This document shows, one piece after another, positions 8,399 to 16,969 of a DNA stretch of 64,000 bases. Each line of letters starts with the position of its first letter. Within the stretch, counting starts at the first letter, position 1. The translations under genes were made by a program, and so were the position numbers. The notes under the pieces are model-generated. The model was not told the DNA's origin and searched no databases. It worked only from the letters and a program-made list of their open reading frames with translations. Source of the stretch: Asticcacaulis sp. ZE23SCel15. Lineage in GTDB: Bacteria; Pseudomonadota; Alphaproteobacteria; Caulobacterales; Caulobacteraceae. Where the stretch lies: contig NZ_CP130044.1 of assembly GCF_030505395.1 (NCBI RefSeq), forward strand, positions 1,659,001-1,723,000. Direction: 5' to 3'.

Positions 8399-10240
8399 CT
8401 ACAGGCTGGCGCGGATACCGAGCCATAGCCTGCGTCCGGCTGAGCCGTAGTTGGCCGCCGTTTCATAGTCTTCGTCAGTGGCGTTCTCAATGCGGCCAAA
8501 GACGCTGACCGTATCGTTGACGCGGTATGCCGCCCGCAGATCGACCAGAGTGTAGGCATCCAGTTCGCGGGTGTTATAGATGTTCTCAAACGATTTGCCC
8601 GCATAGCGCGCCGAGGCACCGAGCGACAAGGCATCGGTTGCCTGCCAGTCAATATGGGCATTGGCCAGATGCTTAGGGGCGCGACCCAGATCGTTCTTAT
8701 AGGTGAAGCTGTCCTTGGCATCGTCGCGGGCGATGATGTGGCTGTAGTTGCCGGAGACGGTAACCGTGTCACTCAGGTCACGCGCGGCTTCCAGTTCGAT
8801 ACCGTAGGCCTTGGTCCGGGCGATATTGCCATAGGTGAAGGTCGACATATCGTAGTCGATCTGGTTTTCGGTCTTGCGGCCAAAGACCGACACGCCGTAG
8901 CGGCCATTGTTGGCGCCGTAAACATCAACGCCGGCATCGATATTGGTGGCTTCTTCCGGTGCGAGGTTCACATTGCCCGACCAGCCGTCATAAAGCTGAT
9001 AGAGGCTGGGGGCCTTAAAGCCTTGTCCCAGACTGGCATGCACAACCACGGCATCACTAAGCGCATAGGCGGCGGCGATCTGGCCGATAGTGTTGTCGCC
9101 AAAGGTCGAGTGATCGTCGCGGCGGACACTGGCGTTCAGGGTCAGGGCGTTGATATCCTGACGCACCTGCGCGAACAGGCCGTTTAAAGTCACGGATTTG
9201 ACAAGGCCGGTGGCGATGATTTTCGAGCGCTCAGATGACGCCCCAAACACGAATTGGGTGGCCTCCGACAGTGTGAAGGCACCAGTGTAGTCATAGCTGA
9301 ATTGTCGGCCCTCGAACGGATAGGCGGTCGCATTGGCTAAATCCGAGGTCTCGCGCTCGGTTTGGGTCTGGCTGATGGTAACGCTGTTTTTCAGGCGGCC
9401 TTCCAGCATTTGATTGTAGTACCCAATACTGGCGACGCTTTCATCCTGCGTGCCAAAGTCGCGGGTGTCAGCCAGAGCAAACGACGCATCATAGCCATCG
9501 AAATCGTAGTCGCTTTCGGTGTGGCTCAGGCGGGCGCGCAGGCCCGACGTGTCGGTCAGGGCATAGTTCAGATAGCCGTTGAGGTGCTTTTGCTCAAAGC
9601 CGTCTTTTTCCGTGCCGGTACGCAGCGATGAGACGCCTTCGTCATCGATGTAGGCCCCCGACAGGCCCCAGGTCAGACGATCGGCCTTGCCGCCAATTGA
9701 GGCGCGGGCCGTGACGTAATCCTCAAGTCCCTCAACTGAGACACGCGCTTCCAGGGGTTTTTTCGGGGCGCGGGTGGTGATAGCGACCACGCCGCCGATA
9801 GCCTGAGAGCCCCACAGGGTCGAGAGTGGCCCGCGCAGGACTTCGACGCGCTCGGCATCATTCAGCGCCAATAGGCCGAGGTTCAGACCGCCGCCGATTT
9901 GCGACGGGTCACCCAGTTTCACACCATCGATCAGGAACAGGCTGCGGTCGCTTTCCGCACCTCTGAAACGGGCGGTGCCGACCTGACCGGGGCCGCCGGT
10001 CTGGGCGATGGAAACGGACGGCGACTGGGCGATCAGGTCGTTGAGGAACAACTCCTGACGGGTCTCAATGGTGGCGGCATCAAATACCGTGACGCTCTGG
10101 CCGACCTTGGACAGGGCGACGGGCTCACGGGTCACGGTGACCACGACTTCGGTGATATCTTCTGATCTGGCATGACCGGCCACGGTCATCAGGGCCAGCG
10201 CTGAGGCAGTGGTCATCGCGGCAATAAGGTGGGTTCGCAT
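8399..10240 (-). CDS. btuB: BtuB-like TonB-dependent vitamin B12 receptor
   Basis: Outer-membrane receptor, 613 residues from the preferred start. Signal peptide MRTHLIAAMTTASALALMTVAGHARS, then a TonB-box-like DITEVVVT, the plug domain with PSVSIAQTGGPGQ, RFRGAESDRSLFLIDGVKL and VEVLRGPLSTLWGSQAIGGV, and a C-terminal beta-barrel with GQGFKAPSLYQLYDGWSGN and NATDEDYETAANYGSAGRR. The upstream start at 10300 would add 20 residues ahead of a clear signal peptide, so 10240 is chosen. B12 as ligand is inferred from the cobalamin riboswitch in its leader plus the overall BtuB likeness. The last residue is Leu, not the usual aromatic. Confidence 0.9.
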   Translation of the reverse strand: MRTHLIAAMTTASALALMTVAGHARSEDITEVVVTVTREPVALSKVGQSVTVFDAATIETRQELFLNDLIAQSPSVSIAQTGGPGQVGTARFRGAESDRSLFLIDGVKLGDPSQIGGGLNLGLLALNDAERVEVLRGPLSTLWGSQAIGGVVAITTRAPKKPLEARVSVEGLEDYVTARASIGGKADRLTWGLSGAYIDDEGVSSLRTGTEKDGFEQKHLNGYLNYALTDTSGLRARLSHTESDYDFDGYDASFALADTRDFGTQDESVASIGYYNQMLEGRLKNSVTISQTQTERETSDLANATAYPFEGRQFSYDYTGAFTLSEATQFVFGASSERSKIIATGLVKSVTLNGLFAQVRQDINALTLNASVRRDDHSTFGDNTIGQIAAAYALSDAVVVHASLGQGFKAPSLYQLYDGWSGNVNLAPEEATNIDAGVDVYGANNGRYGVSVFGRKTENQIDYDMSTFTYGNIARTKAYGIELEAARDLSDTVTVSGNYSHIIARDDAKDSFTYKNDLGRAPKHLANAHIDWQATDALSLGASARYAGKSFENIYNTRELDAYTLVDLRAAYRVNDTVSVFGRIENATDEDYETAANYGSAGRRLWLGIRASL

Positions 10241-10269
10241 GGGTCGTATAGTCTTTCGCAGACGAAACA

Positions 10270-10297
10270 ACAGCCACGGATCATCGATCCGGGCTGT
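10270..10297 (-). promoter_or_regulatory. Hairpin in btuB leader, possible riboswitch expression platform
   Basis: On the minus strand an imperfect hairpin (outer arms ACAGCC / GGCTGT, inner GGATC / GATCC) lies between the riboswitch B12 box and the btuB start and is followed by TGTTTCGT. It could be a weak terminator or a block to ribosome access when B12 is bound. Position supports a role in switching; the mechanism is inference. Confidence 0.45.
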
Positions 10298-10365
10298 CAA
10301 ACATATCGCCGCTCAGGAAAGGCTCCCGCTCTTGTGACACACCCCGATCACGCAAAGGACGACAG

Positions 10366-10545
10366 CAAAGGGCAGGTCTCCTGACTTGCGCCTCAGACAT
10401 TTGCGGCCGCCTTCCCGAAGTTACCTTCAGTGGCATATGGCCGTAAACTCAGCGCTTACAGTTGCGGGGACAGTCCGGGGATTTCACCCGGTTCCCTATT
10501 AAGCCGCTTGCGCGGCACCTCTTGCACGGCGGGGCCATTAGGCCG
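10366..10545 (-). ncRNA. Cobalamin riboswitch
   Basis: Minus-strand leader of btuB with the conserved aptamer blocks in order: GGTGCCGC near 10505-10519, a GGGAACCGGGTGAAATCC block, CTGTCCCCGCAACTGTAAGC, GCCACTG, and the B12 box AAGTCAGGAGACCTGCC around 10373-10388. Adenosyl- or related cobalamin binding would lower btuB expression. The exact 5' edge is estimated. The 5' side of the leader and the btuB promoter share the gap with the divergent gene at 10651. Confidence 0.93.
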
Positions 10546-10650
10546 TTTGCGGGCGGGGGTCAAGGGTTCAGGTGCGATTTTAGCCGCTTAAGCCTTGACC
10601 CTGCGGGCATTTTCGGGTTTGCCAGAGGTATCTTATGAAACGAGGGCGTG

Positions 10651-11547
10651 ATGAAAATTTGGGCAGGGATATGTGCGGCGGCGTGGATGATGGCCTCGGT
10701 GGCCGTGGCACAGGCTGCGGGGTTCACGTCCATCACAGACTTAAAAGTCGCTACTGATCTGGCCCACAGCCTCAAGGCCGATAAATCGAAGCGCGTGCTG
10801 GTGGTGTTTGATATTGATGACACCCTGCTGACCGTGCCGGGTGATCTGGGCTCTGAGGGCTGGCTGGGCGGCAAGCTTGACGGGGCGCAAGGCGAACAGC
10901 GCAATGTAATCCTTTATGAGCAGGCCCTGTGGCTGACCTTGGCGGGCCTGAAGCCCACCCAAGATGACGGCCCCAAGCTTGTGCGCGACCTGCAATCGGC
11001 AGGGATTCCGGTCTATACCCTAAGCGCGCGCGGATCAGAACTACGCGGGGCGACCGAGCGGGCGCTGATGGCCGTTGGTTATGATTTCAGTGGCGCGCCG
11101 GAATGTGTCAAACCGCTCTGTACCCGGCGAGGACGTCTGGGGGATGACGAAATCCGCAAGGCCGCCCAAAAGGTCAAGGTGGCTGTGCCGGAGGGGCCGC
11201 ACCGCGACATCACCGTATCCGACGGGATCATGCTGGCCGCCGGTCAGGATAAGGGCGTGATGGTTCAGCTTCTGGCTGCGTCCATCAGCCGAAAGCCGTT
11301 CACCGATATCGTGTTTGTTGACGACAGTCGCCGCAATATCGATGATGTGGTGCGCGCCGCGACCACCACGTCGAAGATCACATTCCACGTTTTCCGCTAT
11401 GAGAAAATCTGGCCGCGTAACGTCGATCTGCATGACAGTCCGGCCCGCCTCAAGGCCGCCGATGCGCAATCTGATGCGATCCGCGCCAGCCTGTGCGCGG
11501 CGTTCGACAGCGTACTATGCGGCTACAGCTACGGGTTCGGAAATTAA
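10651..11547 (+). CDS. Secreted HAD-superfamily phosphatase-like protein, DUF2608 type
   Basis: A 298-residue protein with a Sec signal peptide (MKIWAGICAAAWMMASVAVAQA). HAD motif I is VVFDIDDTLL at residues 51-60 with the two catalytic aspartates at 54 and 56; motif II is TLSARG; motif IV is FVDDSRRNIDDV. This layout matches DUF2608 proteins, expected in the periplasm with unknown substrate. The ATG at 10651 is preferred over GTG at 10648 because GAGGG lies four bases before it. Its stop overlaps the convergent cysA stop (11544-11547). A link to B12 uptake next door is not shown. Confidence 0.75.
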   Translation: MKIWAGICAAAWMMASVAVAQAAGFTSITDLKVATDLAHSLKADKSKRVLVVFDIDDTLLTVPGDLGSEGWLGGKLDGAQGEQRNVILYEQALWLTLAGLKPTQDDGPKLVRDLQSAGIPVYTLSARGSELRGATERALMAVGYDFSGAPECVKPLCTRRGRLGDDEIRKAAQKVKVAVPEGPHRDITVSDGIMLAAGQDKGVMVQLLAASISRKPFTDIVFVDDSRRNIDDVVRAATTTSKITFHVFRYEKIWPRNVDLHDSPARLKAADAQSDAIRASLCAAFDSVLCGYSYGFGN

Positions 11548-12584
11548 TTCCCGAACACATAGACCTTGGTCGGGCGGACGTAGACGGTATCGCCCAGTTT
11601 CAGGTCGCTGGCGTCGGAATCGTGGGCGTGCTGGGTCTCGAACACCGTGCCGTCCTCGGCCTGAACCTCAAGGCGCAGATTGGCACCGGCGGGCAGGATC
11701 GATAGTACCTTGCCCTTAAAGCCGGGACCTTCCTTAGACAGGTGAGCATCAAACGGGCGGAAACGAACCACTTGTGGGCCTGTCAATTCACCTGAAACAA
11801 CGGCGGGTGCGGTAAAGCCCTCGAATTTCGCTTCTGCGCCACTGACCGTCGCTGTGACCTGATTGTTGGTGCCCAGGAAATCGAACACGAAGCTGGAGGC
11901 CGGTTTGCGGTAAAGCTCAAGCGGTTTGCCGATCTGCTCGATCTGACCGTCTTTGAGCACCACCACGCGGTCGGCGAGGTCGAGGGCTTCTTCCTGATCA
12001 TGGGTGACGAAGATGGTGGTCACGCCGGTTTCATCATGGATGCGGCGCAGCCAGCGGCGCAGGTCCTTGCGCACCAGCGCATCGAGCGCCCCGAACGGTT
12101 CATCCAGAAGCAGGATACGCGGCGAAATGGCGAGCGCCCGTGCCAGAGCGACCCGCTGACGCTGACCGCCGGACAGTTGCGACGGGAAGCGCTTGCCCAG
12201 ATCCTCAAGCTGAATCAGTTTCAATAAGCTCTGGACCTTGGCCTTGATCTCGGCCTTTGACGGACGATCTTTGGCCGGGCGGACATTGAGGCCAAAGGCG
12301 ATGTTTTGCTCGACCGTCATGTGGCGGAACAGGGCGTAGGATTGAAACACCATGCCGATGCGGCGTTCGCGCGCGTTCAGCGCCAGATAGTCTTCGCCCT
12401 CAAACGTCACGCTGCCGGAATCGGGCTGGTCAAGACCGGCCAGCAAGCGCAACAGGGTCGTCTTACCCGATCCCGACGGGCCAAGCAGGGCGAGGAACTC
12501 ACCGGAATGGGCCTCAAAAGACACATTGTCGAGGGCTGCGAAATCCGAGAAGCTTTTGGTGATGTTTTGAACGGTCAGGGACAT
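11544..12584 (-). CDS. cysA: CysA, sulfate/thiosulfate import ATPase
   Basis: ATPase of the sulfate ABC importer, 346 residues. Walker A GPSGSGKTT at residues 35-43, Q-loop region FQSYALFRHMTV, signature LSGGQRQRVALARALA, Walker B ILLLDEPFGALDA and switch His in VTHDQEEALDLADRV. The C-terminal ~110 residues form the TOBE-type regulatory domain (FLGTNNQVTATV, VRFRPFDAHL). It is last in sbp-cysT-cysW-cysA on the minus strand, separated from cysW by 79 bases that hold a 44-base palindrome. Confidence 0.95.
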   Translation of the reverse strand: MSLTVQNITKSFSDFAALDNVSFEAHSGEFLALLGPSGSGKTTLLRLLAGLDQPDSGSVTFEGEDYLALNARERRIGMVFQSYALFRHMTVEQNIAFGLNVRPAKDRPSKAEIKAKVQSLLKLIQLEDLGKRFPSQLSGGQRQRVALARALAISPRILLLDEPFGALDALVRKDLRRWLRRIHDETGVTTIFVTHDQEEALDLADRVVVLKDGQIEQIGKPLELYRKPASSFVFDFLGTNNQVTATVSGAEAKFEGFTAPAVVSGELTGPQVVRFRPFDAHLSKEGPGFKGKVLSILPAGANLRLEVQAEDGTVFETQHAHDSDASDLKLGDTVYVRPTKVYVFGN

Positions 12585-12609
12585 AATATTCGGGTTCTCA
12601 GATCAATAA

Positions 12610-12653
12610 GCGCATTCCAAAAAGTGTTATGCGGTTTTTGGATACGAATGCGC
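12610..12653. repeat. 44-base palindromic element between cysW and cysA (family R1a)
   Basis: Second copy of the element found inside moaC: arms begin GCGCATTCCAAAAA and end TTTTTGGATACGAATGCGC, centre GTGTTATGCGG. Outer arms GCGCATTC / GAATGCGC pair perfectly. It fills most of the 79-base gap in the sulfate operon, so it is transcribed between two coding parts and may fold in the mRNA. Confidence 0.8.
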
Positions 12654-12663
12654 GACAAACTTT

Positions 12664-13509
12664 TTAATGACGGCGGTGGGCGGCAAGCTCGTCGGCAAAG
12701 CGCCACTCAAGCAGGGTTTTAAGGATCAGGGTCACAATAGCCAGCCCCGCCAGAATTGACGCTGTGGCAAAGGCCGCAACCGTATTATATTCGTTGTATA
12801 ACACTTCGATATGCAGCGGCAGGGTGTTGGTCAGACCGCGAATGTGGCCGGAGACGATCGACACCGCCCCAAACTCACCCATGGCGCGGGCGGTACAGAG
12901 CAAAACCCCGTAGGTCAGGGCCCATTTGATATTGGGCAGAGTAATGCGGAAAAACACGTCCCAGCCGCGTGCGCCCAAGGTGACGGCGGCGATTTCTTCA
13001 TCCGTGCCCTGATCGAGCATCAGCGGTATCAGTTCACGCGCCACGAACGGCAAGGTGACCAGTACCGTGGCAATAACCAGACCGGGCAGTGCAAAGACGA
13101 TGCGGATATTATGGGCATCCAGCCACGCGCCGAACCAGCCGTGGGCCCCGAACAGCAGTATCCACACCAGACCCGAAATGACTGGCGACAGGGTAAAGGG
13201 CAGATCAAGGACCGACAGCAGCAGGCCCTTGCCCCTGAACTCAAAGCGCGTGATACACCACGCCGCGGCAATGCCGAATACAGCGTTCAATGGCACGGCG
13301 ATGGCGGCCACCAGCAGGGTGAGTTTGATGGCGCTGATGGCGTCCGGTTCCAGTATGGCCGCGATATAGGGGGCGACACCGGTTCTGAACGCTTCAAACA
13401 ATACATTGACCAGCGGCAGGACAATAACCAACGCGATCCAGAACAGGGCAAAGGCCAGGAGGGCAATGGCGGCCGGTGATTTGGGCGCTTCGGGAGCTTT
13501 GACTTTCAT
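12664..13509 (-). CDS. cysW: CysW, sulfate importer permease
   Basis: Inner-membrane permease of the sulfate/thiosulfate ABC importer, 281 residues, six hydrophobic segments. The binding-protein-transport signature EEIAAVTLGARGWDVFFRITLPNIKWAL contacts CysA. RAMGEFGAVSIVSGHIRG is typical for CysW. It overlaps cysT by four bases (ATGA), indicating coupling. The hydrophilic tail ends in LEWRFADELAAHRRH. Confidence 0.94.
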   Translation of the reverse strand: MKVKAPEAPKSPAAIALLAFALFWIALVIVLPLVNVLFEAFRTGVAPYIAAILEPDAISAIKLTLLVAAIAVPLNAVFGIAAAWCITRFEFRGKGLLLSVLDLPFTLSPVISGLVWILLFGAHGWFGAWLDAHNIRIVFALPGLVIATVLVTLPFVARELIPLMLDQGTDEEIAAVTLGARGWDVFFRITLPNIKWALTYGVLLCTARAMGEFGAVSIVSGHIRGLTNTLPLHIEVLYNEYNTVAAFATASILAGLAIVTLILKTLLEWRFADELAAHRRH

Positions 13510-14432
13510 GCGCGGCCTCGGCGAGACAGGAGCACCTGAACAAAGTTGGTGGCCAGCAGGATGGTGAACGACAGGGCCAGCATGGCAATCGCCACGGACG
13601 CCGCACCGGCATAATCAAACTCTTCGAGTTTGATGACGATCAATAGCGGCGAAATCTCGGAAATATAGGGCATATTACCCGCAATAAAGATGACCGAGCC
13701 ATATTCGCCGACCGCGCGGGCAAACGCCAGCGAAAAGCCGGTGATCAGGGCGGGCGCCAGTGACGGTAAAATCACCCGGATCGCCGTTTGCATTGGGGTG
13801 GCGCCCAGGGTCAGGGCGGCTTCTTCGACCTCGGCATCAAATTCCGCCAGCACCGGCTGAACTGAGCGCACCACGAACGGCAGGCCAATAAAGACCAGCG
13901 CGATAAAAATCCCGATCGGCGTATAGGCGATCTTGATGCCCATAGGATCGAACAGTGATCCCACCCAGCCATTGGGGGCGTAAAGGCTCGACAGCGACAC
14001 ACCGGCCACGGCGGTCGGCAGGGCGAACGGCAGATCGACGATGGCGTCGATGATCTTCTTGCCCGGAAACTCATAGCGCGTCAGCACCCAGGCTACGATA
14101 AGGCCCGCAAACAGATTGACCACGGCGGCCCAAAAGGCGGTGGTAAAGCTTAGTTGTAACGCCTTGACCACCCGTACATCGGTGACGGTGCGGATAAAAC
14201 CGTCAAGTCCGGCTTCCCATGGCCGCAGCACCAGCGCCACCAGCGGCAGCAGCACGATCAGCGACAGATAGGTCAGCGTAATCCCAAGCGATGCATGAAA
14301 GCCCGGCAGGACATGCTGGGTTCTGTGGGTGGCCTTGGGTGGCTTAAAGCCTTCGGGTTTGATCTGATGCGGCGAACGCCCGTTTGTCTCCAAGCGGGCG
14401 TCTCCGGCAGATATAGGGGTGTCTGTCGTCAT
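13506..14432 (-). CDS. cysT: CysT (CysU), sulfate importer permease
   Basis: Partner permease to CysW, 308 residues. The first ~50 residues are polar; then six membrane segments follow, beginning LGITLTYLSLIVLLPL. The EAA-type loop is VEEAALTLGATPMQTAIRV, and FARAVGEYGSVIFIAGNMP is the CysT signature. The periplasmic loop has LPFALPTAVAGVSLSSLYAPNG. It lies 31 bases after sbp in the same operon. The start at 14432 matches the usual length apart from the polar extension. Confidence 0.94.
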   Translation of the reverse strand: MTTDTPISAGDARLETNGRSPHQIKPEGFKPPKATHRTQHVLPGFHASLGITLTYLSLIVLLPLVALVLRPWEAGLDGFIRTVTDVRVVKALQLSFTTAFWAAVVNLFAGLIVAWVLTRYEFPGKKIIDAIVDLPFALPTAVAGVSLSSLYAPNGWVGSLFDPMGIKIAYTPIGIFIALVFIGLPFVVRSVQPVLAEFDAEVEEAALTLGATPMQTAIRVILPSLAPALITGFSLAFARAVGEYGSVIFIAGNMPYISEISPLLIVIKLEEFDYAGAASVAIAMLALSFTILLATNFVQVLLSRRGRA

Positions 14433-14463
14433 GGATTACAACGCTCACGAAAACGGGTGCCGT

Positions 14464-15507
14464 TTAGGCTTTGAAGACTTTGGCGGATATTTGATCAAAC
14501 AGGGCGCCCTGCTCGAAATGGCGGGCATTGGCCGTGGTCCAGCCGCCAAAATCCTTATCGATATTCAGTTGCTCAATTGCCGGAAAACGATCCGCAAACG
14601 ATTTGAGCACGTCGGCGTTGGTCGGGCGGTAAAAATGCTGCGCCGCCAGAGTTTGGGCGTCTTCGTCATAGAGCCCTTCCAGATAGGCCTTGGCCAGCGC
14701 TTCGGTGCCATTGGCCGCGGCGTTTTTGTCCACCCAGGCCACCGGCGTGTCGGCGGCAATAGACAGTGACGGATAAACGATATCGAACTGAGCACCATCC
14801 TTGGCCGCGCTCATCAGGGCCTCGGATTCCCAGTTGATCAGCACATCGCCCTGACCGCGCTGAATGAAGGTCGTGGTCGCCCCGCGCGCACCGGTATCCA
14901 GCACCGGCACGTTTTTAAACAGGGCCTCAAGGTAGGCTTGCGCTTTGGCCTCATCGCCGTTGTTAGCCCGCAGGGCCCAGCCATAGGCCACGAGGTAATT
15001 CCAGCGCGCCGCACCGGATGTCTTCGGGTTCGGTGTAATGACCTGCACGCCCGGTTTTACCAGATCGCCCCAGTCCTTGATGCCCTTGGGGTTGCCTTTG
15101 CGCACCAGCAGCAGGATGGTCGAATTATAGGCGACGGAATTGTTGGGCAGTCGCGACGCCCAGTCGGCGGCCAACAGGCCGGTGGCGGCCACCGCGTCGA
15201 TATCGTGGGCCAGAGCCAGTGACAGGACATCGGCCTTCAGGCCATCAACGACCGCGCGCGCCTGCTTACCCGATCCGCCGTGGCTTTGGTTGAAGGTCGG
15301 GGCCGGTTTACCGCCGGTGGCGTATTTTTTGGCAAACAGGGAATTATAGGCGGCGTAAAATTCGCGGGTCGGGTCAAACGATACATTCAGCAAGGACTGG
15401 GCGGCGGGCTTGCCGCAGGCCGAAAGGGCCGTCACCGTACCGGTCATCAGGGCGGCACCGGTTACGGTTTTCAGAAACTGGCGCCGGGAGGCATCTGAAT
15501 TCTTCAT
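14464..15507 (-). CDS. sbp: Sulfate-binding lipoprotein of the CysTWA importer
   Basis: Periplasmic solute-binding protein, 347 residues, delivering sulfate or thiosulfate to CysTW. The family motif LNVSFDPTREFYAAYN appears right after the leader, followed by NQSHGGSGKQARAVVDGL and DVLINWESEA. The leader is notable: twin arginine SRRQFLKT at residues 7-14, a hydrophobic run, and a lipobox LSAC with Cys31. This suggests Tat export and lipid anchoring rather than the free Sec-exported form of E. coli. First gene of the operon. Sulfate versus thiosulfate preference cannot be decided. Confidence 0.93.
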   Translation of the reverse strand: MKNSDASRRQFLKTVTGAALMTGTVTALSACGKPAAQSLLNVSFDPTREFYAAYNSLFAKKYATGGKPAPTFNQSHGGSGKQARAVVDGLKADVLSLALAHDIDAVAATGLLAADWASRLPNNSVAYNSTILLLVRKGNPKGIKDWGDLVKPGVQVITPNPKTSGAARWNYLVAYGWALRANNGDEAKAQAYLEALFKNVPVLDTGARGATTTFIQRGQGDVLINWESEALMSAAKDGAQFDIVYPSLSIAADTPVAWVDKNAAANGTEALAKAYLEGLYDEDAQTLAAQHFYRPTNADVLKSFADRFPAIEQLNIDKDFGGWTTANARHFEQGALFDQISAKVFKA

Positions 15508-15644
15508 ATTCGGTCTATCCCTATGGTCTGTATGTAAGCAGTGCCAGTCGCTTGCGAGACTATCAAAGCCTTAAGGTCAGCGCAAATCAGGAACGCGTAA
15601 ACGCTCCGGATGCCAGAGAGTTGATTAATTCCTACCCGGTGGTT

Positions 15645-15713
15645 GTTGTTTAAACAACTGCCGTGGTCAGGTCATGCGACGATTTTTCAGCAATCCGGTT
15701 AGCTTCTCTAACC
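15645..15713. promoter_or_regulatory. Two palindromes in the sbp / metC divergent region
   Basis: The 283 bases between sbp and metC hold a 14-base perfect palindrome GTTGTTTAAACAAC (15645-15658) and a hairpin GGTTAG-N5-CTAACC (15697-15713). Both lie 80-145 bases before the metC ATG. A sulfur- or methionine-responsive regulator is plausible given the flanking genes, but no known operator was matched. No SAM riboswitch was recognised. Confidence 0.4.
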
Positions 15714-15790
15714 AATCAGCTTTCATATATCAGTTGCCAAGGGGGGCGCGAAATGATTGTAAAGGCACACAACTGTATACGGAATTTTCC

Positions 15791-16969
15791 ATGTCCCAGC
15801 CGATTTCTGAGCGTACCCGACTGACCAGTGCCACCCATGAGCGGGCGCCGTCCCACCGGGCAGTCAATGTCGGCGTTGAGCGTGGCTCGACCGTGCTATA
15901 TGCCCGCGCCGAGGATCTTTATAACGAAGACATCAGGCCCGGCTATGGCATTGAGGGCTTAAGCACCCAGCGCGAACTGATGCGCCTGATGTGCGACCTT
16001 GAGGGAGCGACGGACGTGTTCCTACTGCCGACGGGGTTATCGGCGCTAACGCTGGCCATCACCGCTTGCCTTAAGGCCGGGGATGAGGTGGTGTGCGTCA
16101 ATAGCTGTTACGGCCCGATCAGGCGCTTTTTGCAGTCTCAGATGGCGCGGTTTGGCGTGACCAGCCGTTATTATGATGCGGGCTCAAGCGTCCATGAGGT
16201 CATGGCCCTGACCAACGATAAAACCGCCCTGATTATCGTCGAATCACCGGGGTCGCTGACCTTTGAGATTCAGGATATTCCGGCCATTGCGGCAGCCGCC
16301 AAAGCGCGCGGTATCCTGACGCTTTGCGATAATACCTATGGTGCCGGTGTGCTTTTCAAGCCGCTGGAGCACGGCATTGATATGTCGATGCAGGCCCTGA
16401 CCAAGTATGTTGGCGGCCATTCCGATATCCTGATCGGCACGGTGGCGGTCAAGGATAAGGCTCTGGCCAAGCGTCTGGATGACACGTCGCGGGCGTTTTC
16501 GTTCTTTGCCTCAGCCGATGAAAGCTATCTGGCCATCCGCGGTTTGCGCACCCTGCATCTGCGGCTGGAACAGAGCGGCAAGTCGGGGTTAGAACTGGCG
16601 CGCTGGTTGGAAGGCCATGATCTCGTGGAGCGCGTGCTGCATCCGGGGCTGGAATCTTTTCCGGGCCATGACCTGTTTAAGCGCGATTTCACGGCCCCTA
16701 ATGGCTTGTTCTCGGTGGTGCTGAAAGGCGGCAATATTGCGGCGTCGTGCGCGTTTTTGAATGCGCTTAAGCTGTTCGGGCTGGGCTTTAGCTGGGGCGG
16801 GTTCGAGTCCTTAGCCATCCATTTCGAGCCGCAGCTTATGGGTCGCGCCAAACTCGGCCAAGCCTATGAAGGCTCACTGATCCGGTTTTACGTCGGCCTC
16901 GAAGACCCGACCGACCTTAAAGCCGATATTGAACAGGCTCTTGAAGTTTACCGCGCTGCGGTGGGTTAA
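15791..16969 (+). CDS. metC: Cystathionine beta-lyase / Cys-Met metabolism PLP enzyme
   Basis: PLP-dependent enzyme of 392 residues in methionine synthesis, cleaving cystathionine to homocysteine. Seen: VERGSTVLYARAEDLY, LSTQRELMRLM, the PLP lysine in QALTKYVGGHSD and SFFASADESYLAIRGLRTL, typical of MetC-type rather than MetB/MetZ enzymes. The frame is open back to 15674, but MSQPISERTR at 15791 is the natural start. It is divergent from the sulfate importer, consistent with shared sulfur regulation. Its stop overlaps the convergent cupin gene by four bases. Confidence 0.9.
   Translation: MSQPISERTRLTSATHERAPSHRAVNVGVERGSTVLYARAEDLYNEDIRPGYGIEGLSTQRELMRLMCDLEGATDVFLLPTGLSALTLAITACLKAGDEVVCVNSCYGPIRRFLQSQMARFGVTSRYYDAGSSVHEVMALTNDKTALIIVESPGSLTFEIQDIPAIAAAAKARGILTLCDNTYGAGVLFKPLEHGIDMSMQALTKYVGGHSDILIGTVAVKDKALAKRLDDTSRAFSFFASADESYLAIRGLRTLHLRLEQSGKSGLELARWLEGHDLVERVLHPGLESFPGHDLFKRDFTAPNGLFSVVLKGGNIAASCAFLNALKLFGLGFSWGGFESLAIHFEPQLMGRAKLGQAYEGSLIRFYVGLEDPTDLKADIEQALEVYRAAVG

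Noticed and set aside
15508-15790. SAM riboswitch upstream of metC
   Set aside because: Alphaproteobacterial SAM-II switches are common before met genes, but the conserved core was not found here.
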